Assembly (NCBI GenBank): GCA_002408065.1
Contig: DHQI01000086.1
Coordinates: 34,910-98,909 of the forward strand
From: Bacteroidales bacterium UBA5342
GTDB lineage: Bacteria > Bacteroidota > Bacteroidia > Bacteroidales > UBA5342
Direction: 5' to 3'
DNA length: 64,000 nt
Below are positions 47,501 through 52,315 of the stretch, one piece after another. Numbering within the stretch: the first letter of the stretch is position 1; every line of letters begins with the position of its first letter. The notes beneath the pieces were generated by a model. It was not told the DNA's origin, searched no databases, and saw nothing but the letters and a program-made list of their open reading frames with translations. The translations under genes were made by a program, and so were the position numbers.

Positions 47501-47687
47501 TTTGCTCTTAGAAAAAAATGAGACAGATATTATGGTTTGTGATATCACAGGTCGTGTTCTGATAAAAGAAAAATTGAAAGGAGAATCCGAATATCTATTC
47601 CCAATTAATTTAAATAGTAGGGTTTTTATCGTCTATGCTGAGAATACTAATGGAAGAAGTTCTACTAAGATTGTACTGAAAAAATAA
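32508..47687 (+). CDS. Giant modular adhesin with T9SS sorting domain, 5059 aa
   Basis: Signal peptide to about residue 45 (VMAQA). Two tandem domains of about 205 residues follow (TGMLGSTYSWIDCS and REGSLGTTYTWINCSS), then a long right-handed beta-helix region (about 450-1210, with NNTI repeats). The main part contains six NW modules (W-G...NW...P, about 36165 to 45600) alternating with five blocks holding GDVTGIVKR and FG. An Ig-like region follows, then a type A T9SS C-terminal sorting domain (about 4985-5059: VCDITGRVLIKEKL...VYAENTNGRSSTKIVLKK). The N-terminal signal and the C-terminal domain indicate export and surface attachment by T9SS. Adhesion is inferred from domain content. Confidence 0.85.
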   Translation: MKAIQYTISSLAKHRKSARKTRIMLCLSYCFVVLLMMVPQDVMAQAAASSNYASQTGMLGSTYSWIDCSGETSVLSGDDVNATISWPFEFRFYDNIYTTSDELSVCSNGFIRLDGEASTAYKTANAFELTSTSTELGQIVAVAVYDANVDGTAWVRSSLTGTSPNRVFTIEYNNLEIDYNDSKYADVQVSFYETSNKVVLKFGSDDITKDGADMGIHSGVSGYFDKWQEVYRGTNDTWVEYTPSNEPVVSGPQASWNYGTREGSLGTTYTWINCSSGTSIVSGDDAVGSILWPFDFSFYDNDYTTSDYLSVSTNGIIRLDGTASTVYDAASNYELSSTATTLGQIIAMATYDGNVDGTGYVKSVVSGAAPNRIFSIEYNDLEVDYNDNKYADVQVSFYESTHRIVLKLGYENIVKSGVDMGLHSGVDTYFDHWQDVKDGTNIAWIEYSPPFVEVLATIGTTRAYYSNLKEAVDKINDGSHQGEITIKVNHNTTETDAIELYASGTGGANYSSINLYPTQSGLSIRGNMGGPLLDLNGADNVSIDGRVNGTGSSADLSIVNEYTGSTTATSAIRFINGATNNTIKYCTIKSSESKSTSGIILFSTSSSASGNSNNTIEYNNITNAEDAARPVNVIYSLGTSGKENSNNIIRHNNIYDFFKHASASRGVIILDNSTAWTIQGNSFYETTEFVPTGTVTYEAIKIDNTSGGGFNITDNYIGGSAPQCGGDAWTKTNNNRNLFNGIYVEVGQTTTTSIQNNTIKNFDWNNSGSSSWTAINVQEGNVDLGTETGNVIGADSGTNAIMVSGGANGQSIYGITINSTGVINCANNTIGAITGDNISTYATHIYGIYITGSAAVTINNNTIGSTSTTNSILSNSASSDNAQNIYGIYSKNTSTTVIHENTIANLKNNTSCTITSTRGLIYGMRITAGDNTVDENVVRNLSIANANTNSYLPTVAGIYFLTTTQSQSYYNNLVYNLSNTYASFAGYVIGIFSRNSLGASAGDVSANFIHSLSVNAASTDAKVYGIYENTDGIVYANNIISLVGNTSTEFYGIYDVGNSGKSVNFYFNSIYLSGASTGTENSYAIRYNTNSNTRDLRNNILYNARSGGSGTHYGLYYDTTGGDFTADNNNYYVTGTNGVMARYSSNKTALADLQTATGQDASSISVDPQYDTPGGTNSDDYITTATMTAVAGTGITMDYDETSRANPPKMGALEFSLAYVWQGTTSSDFGIASNWQNGVVPPNGADISFAASPANDCFLDQDRALKDITNTSDKVLNLNGKTLSLTGNIVSPTANQIDASGSSLRLLFDGHETQTIPSGVFVASTIGELEQANSHGVIIEDDVIISDSLILTDGPLVIGDNTLTINGAIRVVSGSLTGGSSSSIVMGGNGASTTLPVALLNNLTINRAAGISLGASLEVAGTLALTAGTLTVGAHTLTVSGNSPTLVSGSIDASHPSATMAFTNASSITCPEAIFSAHLNNLTIDGAGLISCCSCTINGVLNLASENPSSTMGTLHMDNDTLTMGPDATTIGVGDVSGIVRREHTFATNTEYTFGSQYTTFTFVDENTKPTWICVKINLGASPTWDSWTPNGKVKRYYQVSGSDNSSTSQAAINMRYLTSELDEVYNEESQLVFWHTFTTYNDGEAHEHGKATQDLSDHYLGVVGLTFGTSSTPSLDDSHVGIAYSLTSKNTWKGEVVGHETEWEQAQNWTAGTVPVSSDDVLIPGGLTYYPSLTNLSNAVLSTIEIDAGASLSANSYDITVYGAGGAWINQGTFNAGTGKVLFDHGVLNDVVTVAGVTNFYDIEVGANTTLQPAQGNVLRIAGVGSADVTSVIDFNSIDNTVEWNGADQTIVNPNGIGGNGGYYKLIISGSGTKTMPATALDIIDELKIDGTASVTAQAPITIGVEFELLENATFTTGAFNHTVGGPFDNRGTFIASVGSQITLDGTEAQSIYGGSATTFEKLIINNTAGIDVYDNVTVNDTFTLSDGQFNVGATTLTINGDVVNTSGSINLTASSSLTFGGSSALILSSDLFSTTPTVDTLTIARTEGVVFASDLTVNSQLNLLANNPSSGTIGSLDMGTDTLHMGDAATTVGQGDVTGIVKRTNLQPNIEYTFGNEHTSVTFPNVGTMPAEMYVKVTIGTAPSWDAGAVKRVYDIAQVGGSNTRATLKGHYLDSELNGNDESELIDVTYVYPITTLIERGRSDQNSAENWVALNNTNFSDVPATFGVMELSFGVSTTNVITWDGSLDSDWNEATNWTPAFMPSEDKVVHIPDATTTPNDPLLPDTTTVYTITIDSGAILNSGADSKLVLMGAVGAWLNQGTFNASTGLVSFNHGDSTNIVTIGGTTDFYNLELGAHTVIQPVAGCYVGISGQAVGNTGSIVDFSGINNTVEWKGANQYIVNPTGLGGQGGYYNLILSGSDTKTMPDNAMSIRGNFSTLGTTTAIAVDSLFIRGKLTIGEGSTFGAGNSSHLLAGDFENNGTFTSGSGGNVIFNGIENQTIGGSSTTSFSVLTTDNTEGLTLLSNINVDYLLDLADGNLSVGAFTLGINGSIHNPSGNIILTSNSSLSFGGTESLHLNDNLFNDTPTIKNLIINRSGGVRLGNEDITISDSLALTAGVLTVDNNALTISGHQITRANGSIDASHTNASLVFENATAISLPESTFSAAINDLTINGEGGVSVNESITVNSTLSLLSANPSSTKGSLDFATDTLYMEADATTNGIGDVTGIVKRQHTFEADVEYSFGNEFTTINFLGVPGTTKPSFITCKIEIGAAPSWRSSAVKRFYSFSQSGGTDRVIAKLHYLDSEMDESESDESELVFWGGGPSPTFTQTIPRGKLSYNENDNWVTLGGVLISQMAPSSLGYNQWALSYTNVTEITWAGTGPASNSGDWSLPGNWIGGVPTAHDDVLIPATLPSGSLGYPTRNLLPVCCQAIAKTIQVEAGASITSDGYDITITGYGDAWINNGVFVPDTSTVIFNHGDESEVAIISGSTDFYNITIEDKTHIKADTNAVIKVAGTVDAHSGSGLDFTSNTNTVEYNGTSNQTVIDPSSTSASGYHHLIVSGNGIKTLEASPINILGDLTTNATVSATGNTLVLNGASAQSIAGSTAPSLNNLTVSNTTEAITASVNISCTGNLVNSGELDMTDYTLTVSGTMSNTGTVKTSSTDAAPLPSAKTWGGTVEYYKANGEQNIMSGVYNNLLLSNTSGTQSATGNVTVNSTLTTTSAGVFDIGTYQLLGTLSTISNAGSIYTQNTSTTPIPSGKSWSGAVVYNAADGGQTVIAGTYNTLSTGNTNGTQNASGAITASTLNTTEGGTLNMGTYAISGLTSVANYGTLRTQNISSTPFTSGLTWDGTVLFDGALAQTIPTGSSTFNNLSISNTSGVSTSSNQTVNGILNLAVANPDATHGSLDMGTDTLNLGANATTTGVGDVTGIITRTSFIVNTTYTYGNANQYVLFPDVDGQTLPTSFSLRVTLLATAPTWVTGATKRLYEMAQTGGENTKATFRANYLDDELASGASESLLSFWQNVFPFEAGDVLERGWSDYNIEDNWITFSDADFGNIPESLGYFKITIAPTQVEYRTWNGSLSTTNWNAASNWTPQGVPTSSLGVVIPDVSSSNSYSPDLSTDAQGKYLIIQDGGILNTVSNAVLTLSGNGNVWSMEEGGTFNAGTSNVIFAGDTANGVVRISGETDFYDITISDSTTLRPGVDAYIGVGGILTNNGILDAASNHNTIEYKMDASFTIPNPNGTPSGYHSLIISGSGTKTLPSEPLNVWHDFINNGTVAAGTGHVIFNGLHSKQVIGGTSTTPFYDLTIANTAWEVSTEANLTISHTLTVNENATLSPGSTNTVGGTGTLTGNGLIKVTGLSSLNSLCNQYTIASKTLTGITTEYCGAGDQTVCAANYGDLVVSSNGNRNVTLSSTGTIGVSDVLEFDQSTTTYTITGSTLEANGTGAQTVPAFNFYNVTVSGDRGGATVTLANGGTIGIAGDGEVTATNVNYDITNNTIDINGNGDQELDKFSFYYLRISGSGTKTAVDTLTVYAGITIDEGLTLDMTSEPLMGPIGIISNAGTIKTANTSATPLPTGKTWDGNIEFSGASAQNVVAGTFNDLTLSGAGGASLLGDITVTGTLNLSHANPSSTQGILHTGSYILDMSEAALTIGQGDVTGTIKREHTFANGKEYTFGNAYTNLNFLDVLGSTKPNWIMCKVAIGSAPTWRSEAINRYYSFAQSGGTDRMIVKLHYLDSELHGAETDESELVFWDAYNPDLVTPNDFTHYFPRNHNATDGSNNWIQLTGPAIDYLATSSTLDVKQWGLAYTNVDTIKWIGLGSPSYPGDWSLPGHWNGGVPSAHDDVMIDTLPEGSSGYPYRNLLPDIAPAMVKTLNIGNDGVLTANDFDITVSGVANAWLNSGTFNPGTSAVIFDNGNTSNTMTIGGETNFYDLVISDNTKVQAASNSVLHVSGELTVGSGSIMDFSTHVNTVEYSGNDDQDVINPTGGTGAGYHHLTLSSNGTKIFPITLNVRGDLTIHSDISYAGNTTILSGTSSQTISGSYSTTFNNMTIDNAAGVSLALDELTTVRGELTINTGKVLELAAGKQLDVSGTITNNAGVSGFVLKSSENGTASLVHETDGVQATIERYISGDAEDWHFLSSSVEDQSVSGDWLPAGTYGNGTGYDMYLWDEASSCWIYKLNDDWAVKHPSANFEVGRGYLYSVQAENPTKEFAGNMNNGTQTISLTNSSTVDTLEGFNLIGNPYPSSIDWMAASGWTRDKLINSGAGKDMWIWNPAAGNYGVCNSATGDGTNDVTRYIAPMQGFFVRADEAGDISLTNDVRVHDVTTTWKSARVMQSKIKAVVSSNQDDCFDEVRLLFGQATEGGAAKLFSPLAKAPSLYLPVSDENFSIRYLNDIAEYKSIPLRFKAGRDGHYTLEFDFNVLDFDTLLLEDKLNNEVIDLRSSNYYSFDANVEDASNRFVLHFGAFEPVEDPGFPTRIYSVNSNIVVDLLLEKNETDIMVCDITGRVLIKEKLKGESEYLFPINLNSRVFIVYAENTNGRSSTKIVLKK
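36165..45600 (+). repeat. Repeated NW / GDVTG modules inside the giant adhesin
   Basis: NW modules begin near 36165, 37580, 39235, 41140, 43255 and 45475. Between them, blocks with GDVTGIVKR-type sequence and a following YTFG-type strand lie near 37110, 38800, 40685, 42800 and 44995. The last two modules before the C-terminus (about 40620-41300 and 44890-45620) are the most alike, both with YLDSE..., DESELVFW and a GGVP...AHDDV segment. The repeats suggest duplication and recombination within the gene. Confidence 0.75.
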
Positions 47688-47712
47688 GTGTTGAATAAAT
47701 ATGATTTCATAA

Positions 47713-47873
47713 AAAAGAGGCTGTCTCAAAATGGGGCATAATCGATTTAGCCACGAAGACTCTAAGGCACTAATGTTTCACAAAGAGCTTTATAATAAAT
47801 CTTTACACTTTGTATTTCTTTGAGATTTTGTGACTTAGTGGCAATTAAACGTCATTTTGATACAGCCTCTTTT
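47713..47873. mobile_element. MITE-like inverted repeat between convergent genes
   Basis: Left end AAAAGAGGCTGTCTCAAAAT (47713 onward) and right end ATTTTGATACAGCCTCTTTT (to 47873) are inverted copies with one mismatch over about 21 bp, enclosing about 120 bp. Inside, GCCACGAAGACTCTAAGG and a CTTTGAGATTTTGTGACTTA segment form a second, weaker inverted pair of a repeat common in Bacteroidota. It has no ORF. It lies between the adhesin and the convergent regulator, so it could also end transcription both ways. No target duplication was clear. Confidence 0.55.
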
Positions 47874-47889
47874 TGTTTCCTTATGTAGA

Positions 47890-48516
47890 TTAAATAAGTT
47901 CTTTTTCAATGCAATAGCGTGTAAGTTCTGAGTTTTTCTCCATCCCCATCTTGGTCATTATTCGGCTGCGGTAGGTACTCACCGTTTTATTCGAGATAAA
48001 AAGTTCATTACCGATGTCTTTCAATGAGTCTCCATTTGCCAGTCTAATCATTATATCAAATTCACGTTCAGAGAGCTTTTCGTGTGCATCCTGATTGTTG
48101 TCTTCGTTGAGGTGGAGAGCCAGACAGGTGGCTAAGGATTGCGAGATGTATTTTCCGTTTTCACCAATTTTTTTAATGGCAAGCAATAATTCCTCAGAAG
48201 CGGTGTCTTTGGATAAGTAGCCTGATGCACCATAGGTAAGAGCACGTATGGCATATTGCTCTTGTGGGTGCATGCTTAGCATCAAAACATTGGTGTTTGG
48301 CCACCCCTTTTTTACTGCTTGGAGTACGTCCAATCCACTTTGGTCCGGTAGTGAAATGTCTAAAAGTATGAGTTCATAGCTTTGGGTTTGGCATCGCTCC
48401 AAGGCTTCATTGCCGTTAGCCGCTTCGTCTATTGATTGGTATTTTTCGGTTTGTTCCAATATATTACGCAAACCATCTCTGACAATTTTGTGGTCATCGC
48501 AGATTAAAATTCTCAT
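47890..48516 (-). CDS. NarL/LuxR-type response regulator, 208 aa
   Basis: Receiver domain with DD (about residues 7-8), phospho-acceptor Asp53 in LILLDISLPDQSG and Lys in YLSKDTASEE. A LuxR-type HTH follows (about 143-205; LSEREFDIMIRLANGDSLKDIGNELFISNKTVSTYRSRI pattern). It is encoded 8 bp after the hybrid kinase gene in the same direction, so it is its likely partner. It faces the adhesin gene across the MITE, which suggests that it may control the surface locus. Confidence 0.9.
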   Translation of the reverse strand: MRILICDDHKIVRDGLRNILEQTEKYQSIDEAANGNEALERCQTQSYELILLDISLPDQSGLDVLQAVKKGWPNTNVLMLSMHPQEQYAIRALTYGASGYLSKDTASEELLLAIKKIGENGKYISQSLATCLALHLNEDNNQDAHEKLSEREFDIMIRLANGDSLKDIGNELFISNKTVSTYRSRIMTKMGMEKNSELTRYCIEKELI

Positions 48517-48524
48517 AGCTTGTT

Positions 48525-50423
48525 TTATTTATAGGGAAAACTTATCGTAATTATCGTGCCAAATTTTTCACCGGCAGATATCTCAAATTTACCACCTAAA
48601 GATATGGCTCTTTCTTCCATGCTCATCAATCCAAATGATTTTTTAGAAGTAATATCTGTAGGTTTTATTCCAACGCCATTATCTGATATGGAAAGTTGTA
48701 TTTCTTTATCCTTATGTGATAATGATATTTCAACATGATTGGCATTGGCATGTCTGGCAATATTTGTCAGTGATTCTTGTACAATTCTAAATACAGGAAG
48801 AGCATCTTCATTTGTTACCTCCAAGCTGTCATCAAAATCTATTAAGACTTCTACGTTATAGCGTTGAGAGAATTCAGAGGAGTACCATTCTATGGCCGCT
48901 TCTAAGCCTAAATCATCAATGATTTCAGGTCTTAACTGAGACGTGATACGTTGAACTGTCTTAATTGTATTGCCGACCAGGTTTTTGGTATTCTCCAGTT
49001 TGTTTTTTACTTCCTCATTGGAGGAGGATCTTTTTATAATTTCTAAATCAATCTTGACGGCAGTAAGGGCTTGTCCTAAGTCATCGTGTAGCTCCCTTGC
49101 TAAGTTTAAACGCTCGTTTTCACGTGCTTTTTCAATGTGTTTCGAGAGTTGGTGCAGCTGTTCTAAAGACTTGCTAAGTTCCGCCTCAATCTTTTTACGT
49201 TTCGTAATGTCATGTACGGTGCCGAGCCATTTGTGCGGCTTGCCAGAGCTGTCGAAGGTCAATTCTGCCTGCTTGTGTAAGATGCGTTTCTCTCCATTGG
49301 GTAGAGTGATAGATAGGTCCAGATCCAGGTCTTTCCCGTCTTTTTTTACCTTAGTTATGCTTTGTGTTAGTAGTTCAAATTCATTAGTATCTAACATACT
49401 ATAAAGCAAGTCAAGCGTAGGTTCGGCATTGTTTTTCTCTAGTTGGAATATTTTGTATGCTTCTTCTGATAAGGTCAATTTTTGACTTTGATAGTCATAT
49501 TCCCAGCTTCCCACATTGGCAATTTTCTGTGCTCTTTTTAAGATTGATTCATTTTGGAGCAAGGCACGTTCTGCAGCTTTACGTTCGCTGATGTCGGTAC
49601 CTACGCCCATCAAGAATTCTTGATCATCACTTTTGAACTTTACTGCTGTGAGCAAAAAGGGGATAGTGTTGCCATCTTTTGCTTTAAGGCACACCTCTAC
49701 AGAGAGTTGATTTTCTTCACTAAGTTGCTCAAACAGTTCTTTGGAGCAATTGTCACGGTTCGTCTTTTTCCAGTCATGGATAACACAAGTCTGCATCTCT
49801 TCAGTACTATAGCCCAAAATGGTTTCATGCCTTTTGTTCCACTTTATCAGTTTAAGATCGGGTAATGTATAGAGGTAGAAAATACCCGGGATGCTATTGA
49901 GTATGGCTTCGTTAAAGAGTTGAGCCTGGCGTTGTTTCTTCTCACGTTCTATGAGGTTTTCATTTGCTTCAGATAGCTCATGGAGCGATTCCTCAATCAG
50001 TTTTGAGTTCTTTATAATGGTTTTTTTCTGATTGTAAAGATCCAGAAAAATATCGACCTTACTACGTAATATGGGGGCTAAAAAAGGTTTAGTTACATAA
50101 TCAACAGCACCATGTGAGTAGCCCTTTAGCTTTTCTTCGTTATTAATGGCATGAGCTGTTACAAAGATGATAGGGGTTTTATTGTTTTTTTGTTTCTCGT
50201 GAAGCTTACTGGCAAGTTCGTAGCCCGACATCTTTGGCATTCTGACATCAAGTAGAGCTAAGGCCAAGTCAGCGTTTCCTATCCCTTGCAAAGCTTCCTC
50301 TCCACTATGTGCAGTTATCAGTTTTGCTTCGATGGGGGTAAGAATGGCTTCTAATAACTGAATGTTGATATCGTTGTCATCCACTATTAGTATGCTAGGT
50401 AGGTGCTTGTTTTCGCTTGTCAT
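48525..50423 (-). CDS. Hybrid receiver-PAS-PAS-HisKA_3 sensor kinase, 632 aa
   Basis: N-terminal receiver (about residues 10-125; Asp59 in ALLDVRMPKMSG), a coiled coil (about 135-165), two PAS/PAC regions (about 165-285 and 290-415), a HisKA_3 dimerisation domain with phospho-His in LARELHDDLGQA (about 444) and a NarX-type HATPase (about 530-632; SLTNIARHANA, DNGVGI). There is no transmembrane segment, so it probably senses a cytoplasmic signal. Operon with the NarL-type regulator. The receiver-first layout is less common and may link it to another kinase such as the receiver-only protein at 26785. Confidence 0.9.
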   Translation of the reverse strand: MTSENKHLPSILIVDDNDINIQLLEAILTPIEAKLITAHSGEEALQGIGNADLALALLDVRMPKMSGYELASKLHEKQKNNKTPIIFVTAHAINNEEKLKGYSHGAVDYVTKPFLAPILRSKVDIFLDLYNQKKTIIKNSKLIEESLHELSEANENLIEREKKQRQAQLFNEAILNSIPGIFYLYTLPDLKLIKWNKRHETILGYSTEEMQTCVIHDWKKTNRDNCSKELFEQLSEENQLSVEVCLKAKDGNTIPFLLTAVKFKSDDQEFLMGVGTDISERKAAERALLQNESILKRAQKIANVGSWEYDYQSQKLTLSEEAYKIFQLEKNNAEPTLDLLYSMLDTNEFELLTQSITKVKKDGKDLDLDLSITLPNGEKRILHKQAELTFDSSGKPHKWLGTVHDITKRKKIEAELSKSLEQLHQLSKHIEKARENERLNLARELHDDLGQALTAVKIDLEIIKRSSSNEEVKNKLENTKNLVGNTIKTVQRITSQLRPEIIDDLGLEAAIEWYSSEFSQRYNVEVLIDFDDSLEVTNEDALPVFRIVQESLTNIARHANANHVEISLSHKDKEIQLSISDNGVGIKPTDITSKKSFGLMSMEERAISLGGKFEISAGEKFGTIITISFPYK

Positions 50424-50818
50424 AATTGTTCTTTATCTGAAAGTGAAACGGTTACTCTGTTTTAATGCATCTGCCATTTTTTTTAAAACATGACCCTTGA
50501 TATAAAGAGATGCTACTAAAGATGGCTAAGTTACATTTTTTTTTTAATATGCTAAAACTCATTCATCACAATGGGGTACTTTAAAAATAGCTTTTATAAT
50601 TGGTGTCTAATAGGGGCCATCAAAGACATTTCTTTATCTTAATGAAGGTGATACCACAAAGAATAAGGTGTTATATTTGATAGGGTTTATCTGTTTTAGT
50701 AATATCCCGGACTCAGCTTAATAAGTTGTCTTTGTTTTCTTATGCATTATTATATCGCACAAATTTTTCCCAATCTTAATACTGTAAAGCTAGCATAATT
50801 CTCCCGTATTCTTGTTTC

Positions 50819-50846
50819 TTGCATTAAGTAAATAGTTGTACTTTTG
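50819..50846 (+). promoter_or_regulatory. Promoter for the MATE gene
   Basis: TTG (50819-50821), 17 bp, TACTTTTG (50839-50846): a good match to the Bacteroidota TTTG / TAnnTTTG promoter. The ATG at 50909 is about 60 bp downstream. The rest of the gene-free stretch 50424-50818 shows no ORF or repeat that I can see. Confidence 0.6.
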
Positions 50847-50908
50847 CCCATCAACATAATTTGCCAAATGCTTCATGAAGGAGATGTTTGGCTTTTTTTT
50901 ATGGGGCA

Positions 50909-52315
50909 ATGATCGAAGAAGGAAAATATAAGCAAGGCGGTTTTAAGGAGATGCTGGTCATAGCCGTGCCTATTGTGGTGTCGCAGAGCTGTGATACCCT
51001 TATGGTGGTGACTGATCGCTTCTTTCTTTCTAAGTTGGGGGCTGTGCAGATGAATGCTGTAATGGCTGGTGGACTGAGCAGTTATCTGATGATATGCTTC
51101 TTTACCGGTATCATTGGTTTTTCGACGGCTCTTATTGGACAATATTTAGGGGCTAAACGCAAGGATATGTGTAGCAAAACAGTGACACAATCTTTTATTT
51201 TTGCACTGTTGGCTTATCCTATTATTCTTTTGATGAGACCTTTGGCTTATCTGCTTTTTGATTTTTTGGGCCTTAGTGCCGAGCAGATGAGCTACCAAAA
51301 GGTTTATTTTGATATTCTGGTTTATGGTTCCATAATCAGCCTCTTACGCGCTGTTATTTACAGTTATTTTTCAGGCATTGGACGCACTCGTATTATTATG
51401 ACATCTACCGTAGTGTCAATGGTGGTCAATATCAGTGTGAATTATGTGATTATTTTTGGTCGCTTAGGCTTGCCTGCTATGGGGATAGAAGGGGCTGCGT
51501 ACGGTACTTTGATAGGCGGCGTGAGTGGTTTAGCTATGTTGTTGTGGGCTTACTTTAAAAAGGAAAACCGTGATGAGTTCCATCTCGGCACATCCTTTCG
51601 CCTGGTGCCCAAAATCTTTAAAAAGCTGATGCATTTCGGATCTCCTCCGGGCTTTGAGCAGTTGTTGAATGTGCTGGCTTTTAACTCTATTGTTCTCATT
51701 TTTCAAGCCCACAGTGATGTTAGTGCAGCTGCTGCCAGTATTACTTTTAGTTGGGATATGGTGTCTTTTGTGCCTTTGATAGGGGTGCAAATAGCGGTTA
51801 CCAGTCTTGTTGGCCGATATATGGGAGCATTGAGACCCGATTTGGCAGAAAAAAGTGCCATGTCGGGGCTCAAAATAGGTGCTATGTTTTCGGCTTTTGT
51901 CTTTGTTCTATTTGTGCTGTTTCCCGCTGAGCTGGTTGATGTTTTTAGCCCCCAAGAGTACGATCCTGTTTTTGAGCAGGCTCGTCCATTGGCTATGTTT
52001 ATGATACAGGTCGCAGCTATTTATGTTACCGTTGAAGCCGTTGTCGTTGCTTTTGTTGGGGTATTACGAGGAGCGGGCGATACCTTTTTTGCGATGATTC
52101 TTTCCACCACGATGCATTGGGCTATGGCAATTGCCATTTATCTTATCTTGAATCAGTTTGACGGTTCACCAAAAACAGCTTGGATGGTGTCAGTGGGCAC
52201 ATTTTTCCTGATGGGCATTATCTTATATTTGCGTTTTCGTAGCGGCAAATGGAAAGAGATAGAAATGGTCGATCATGAGGCTGAGGGGAGTAAGAAGGAA
52301 ATGCTTGTTCCTTGA
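50909..52315 (+). CDS. MATE family efflux transporter, 468 aa
   Basis: About 12 hydrophobic segments and typical MATE sequence: AVPIVVSQSCDTLMVVTDRFFLS in the first two segments, VYFDILVYG, and a second-half GVQIAVTSLVGRYMGA that mirrors the first-half GFSTALIGQYLGA. These are multidrug/toxin extrusion proteins using H+ or Na+ gradients. I place the start at ATG 50909, not TTG 50888, because the extra seven residues are unlikely. The 3' end overlaps the convergent kinase gene by 43 bp. Confidence 0.9.
   Translation: MIEEGKYKQGGFKEMLVIAVPIVVSQSCDTLMVVTDRFFLSKLGAVQMNAVMAGGLSSYLMICFFTGIIGFSTALIGQYLGAKRKDMCSKTVTQSFIFALLAYPIILLMRPLAYLLFDFLGLSAEQMSYQKVYFDILVYGSIISLLRAVIYSYFSGIGRTRIIMTSTVVSMVVNISVNYVIIFGRLGLPAMGIEGAAYGTLIGGVSGLAMLLWAYFKKENRDEFHLGTSFRLVPKIFKKLMHFGSPPGFEQLLNVLAFNSIVLIFQAHSDVSAAAASITFSWDMVSFVPLIGVQIAVTSLVGRYMGALRPDLAEKSAMSGLKIGAMFSAFVFVLFVLFPAELVDVFSPQEYDPVFEQARPLAMFMIQVAAIYVTVEAVVVAFVGVLRGAGDTFFAMILSTTMHWAMAIAIYLILNQFDGSPKTAWMVSVGTFFLMGIILYLRFRSGKWKEIEMVDHEAEGSKKEMLVP

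Noticed and set aside
32508..47687. Reverse-strand open frames inside the giant adhesin
   Set aside because: They are short shadows in a long coding frame, with no signals, families or starts of their own.
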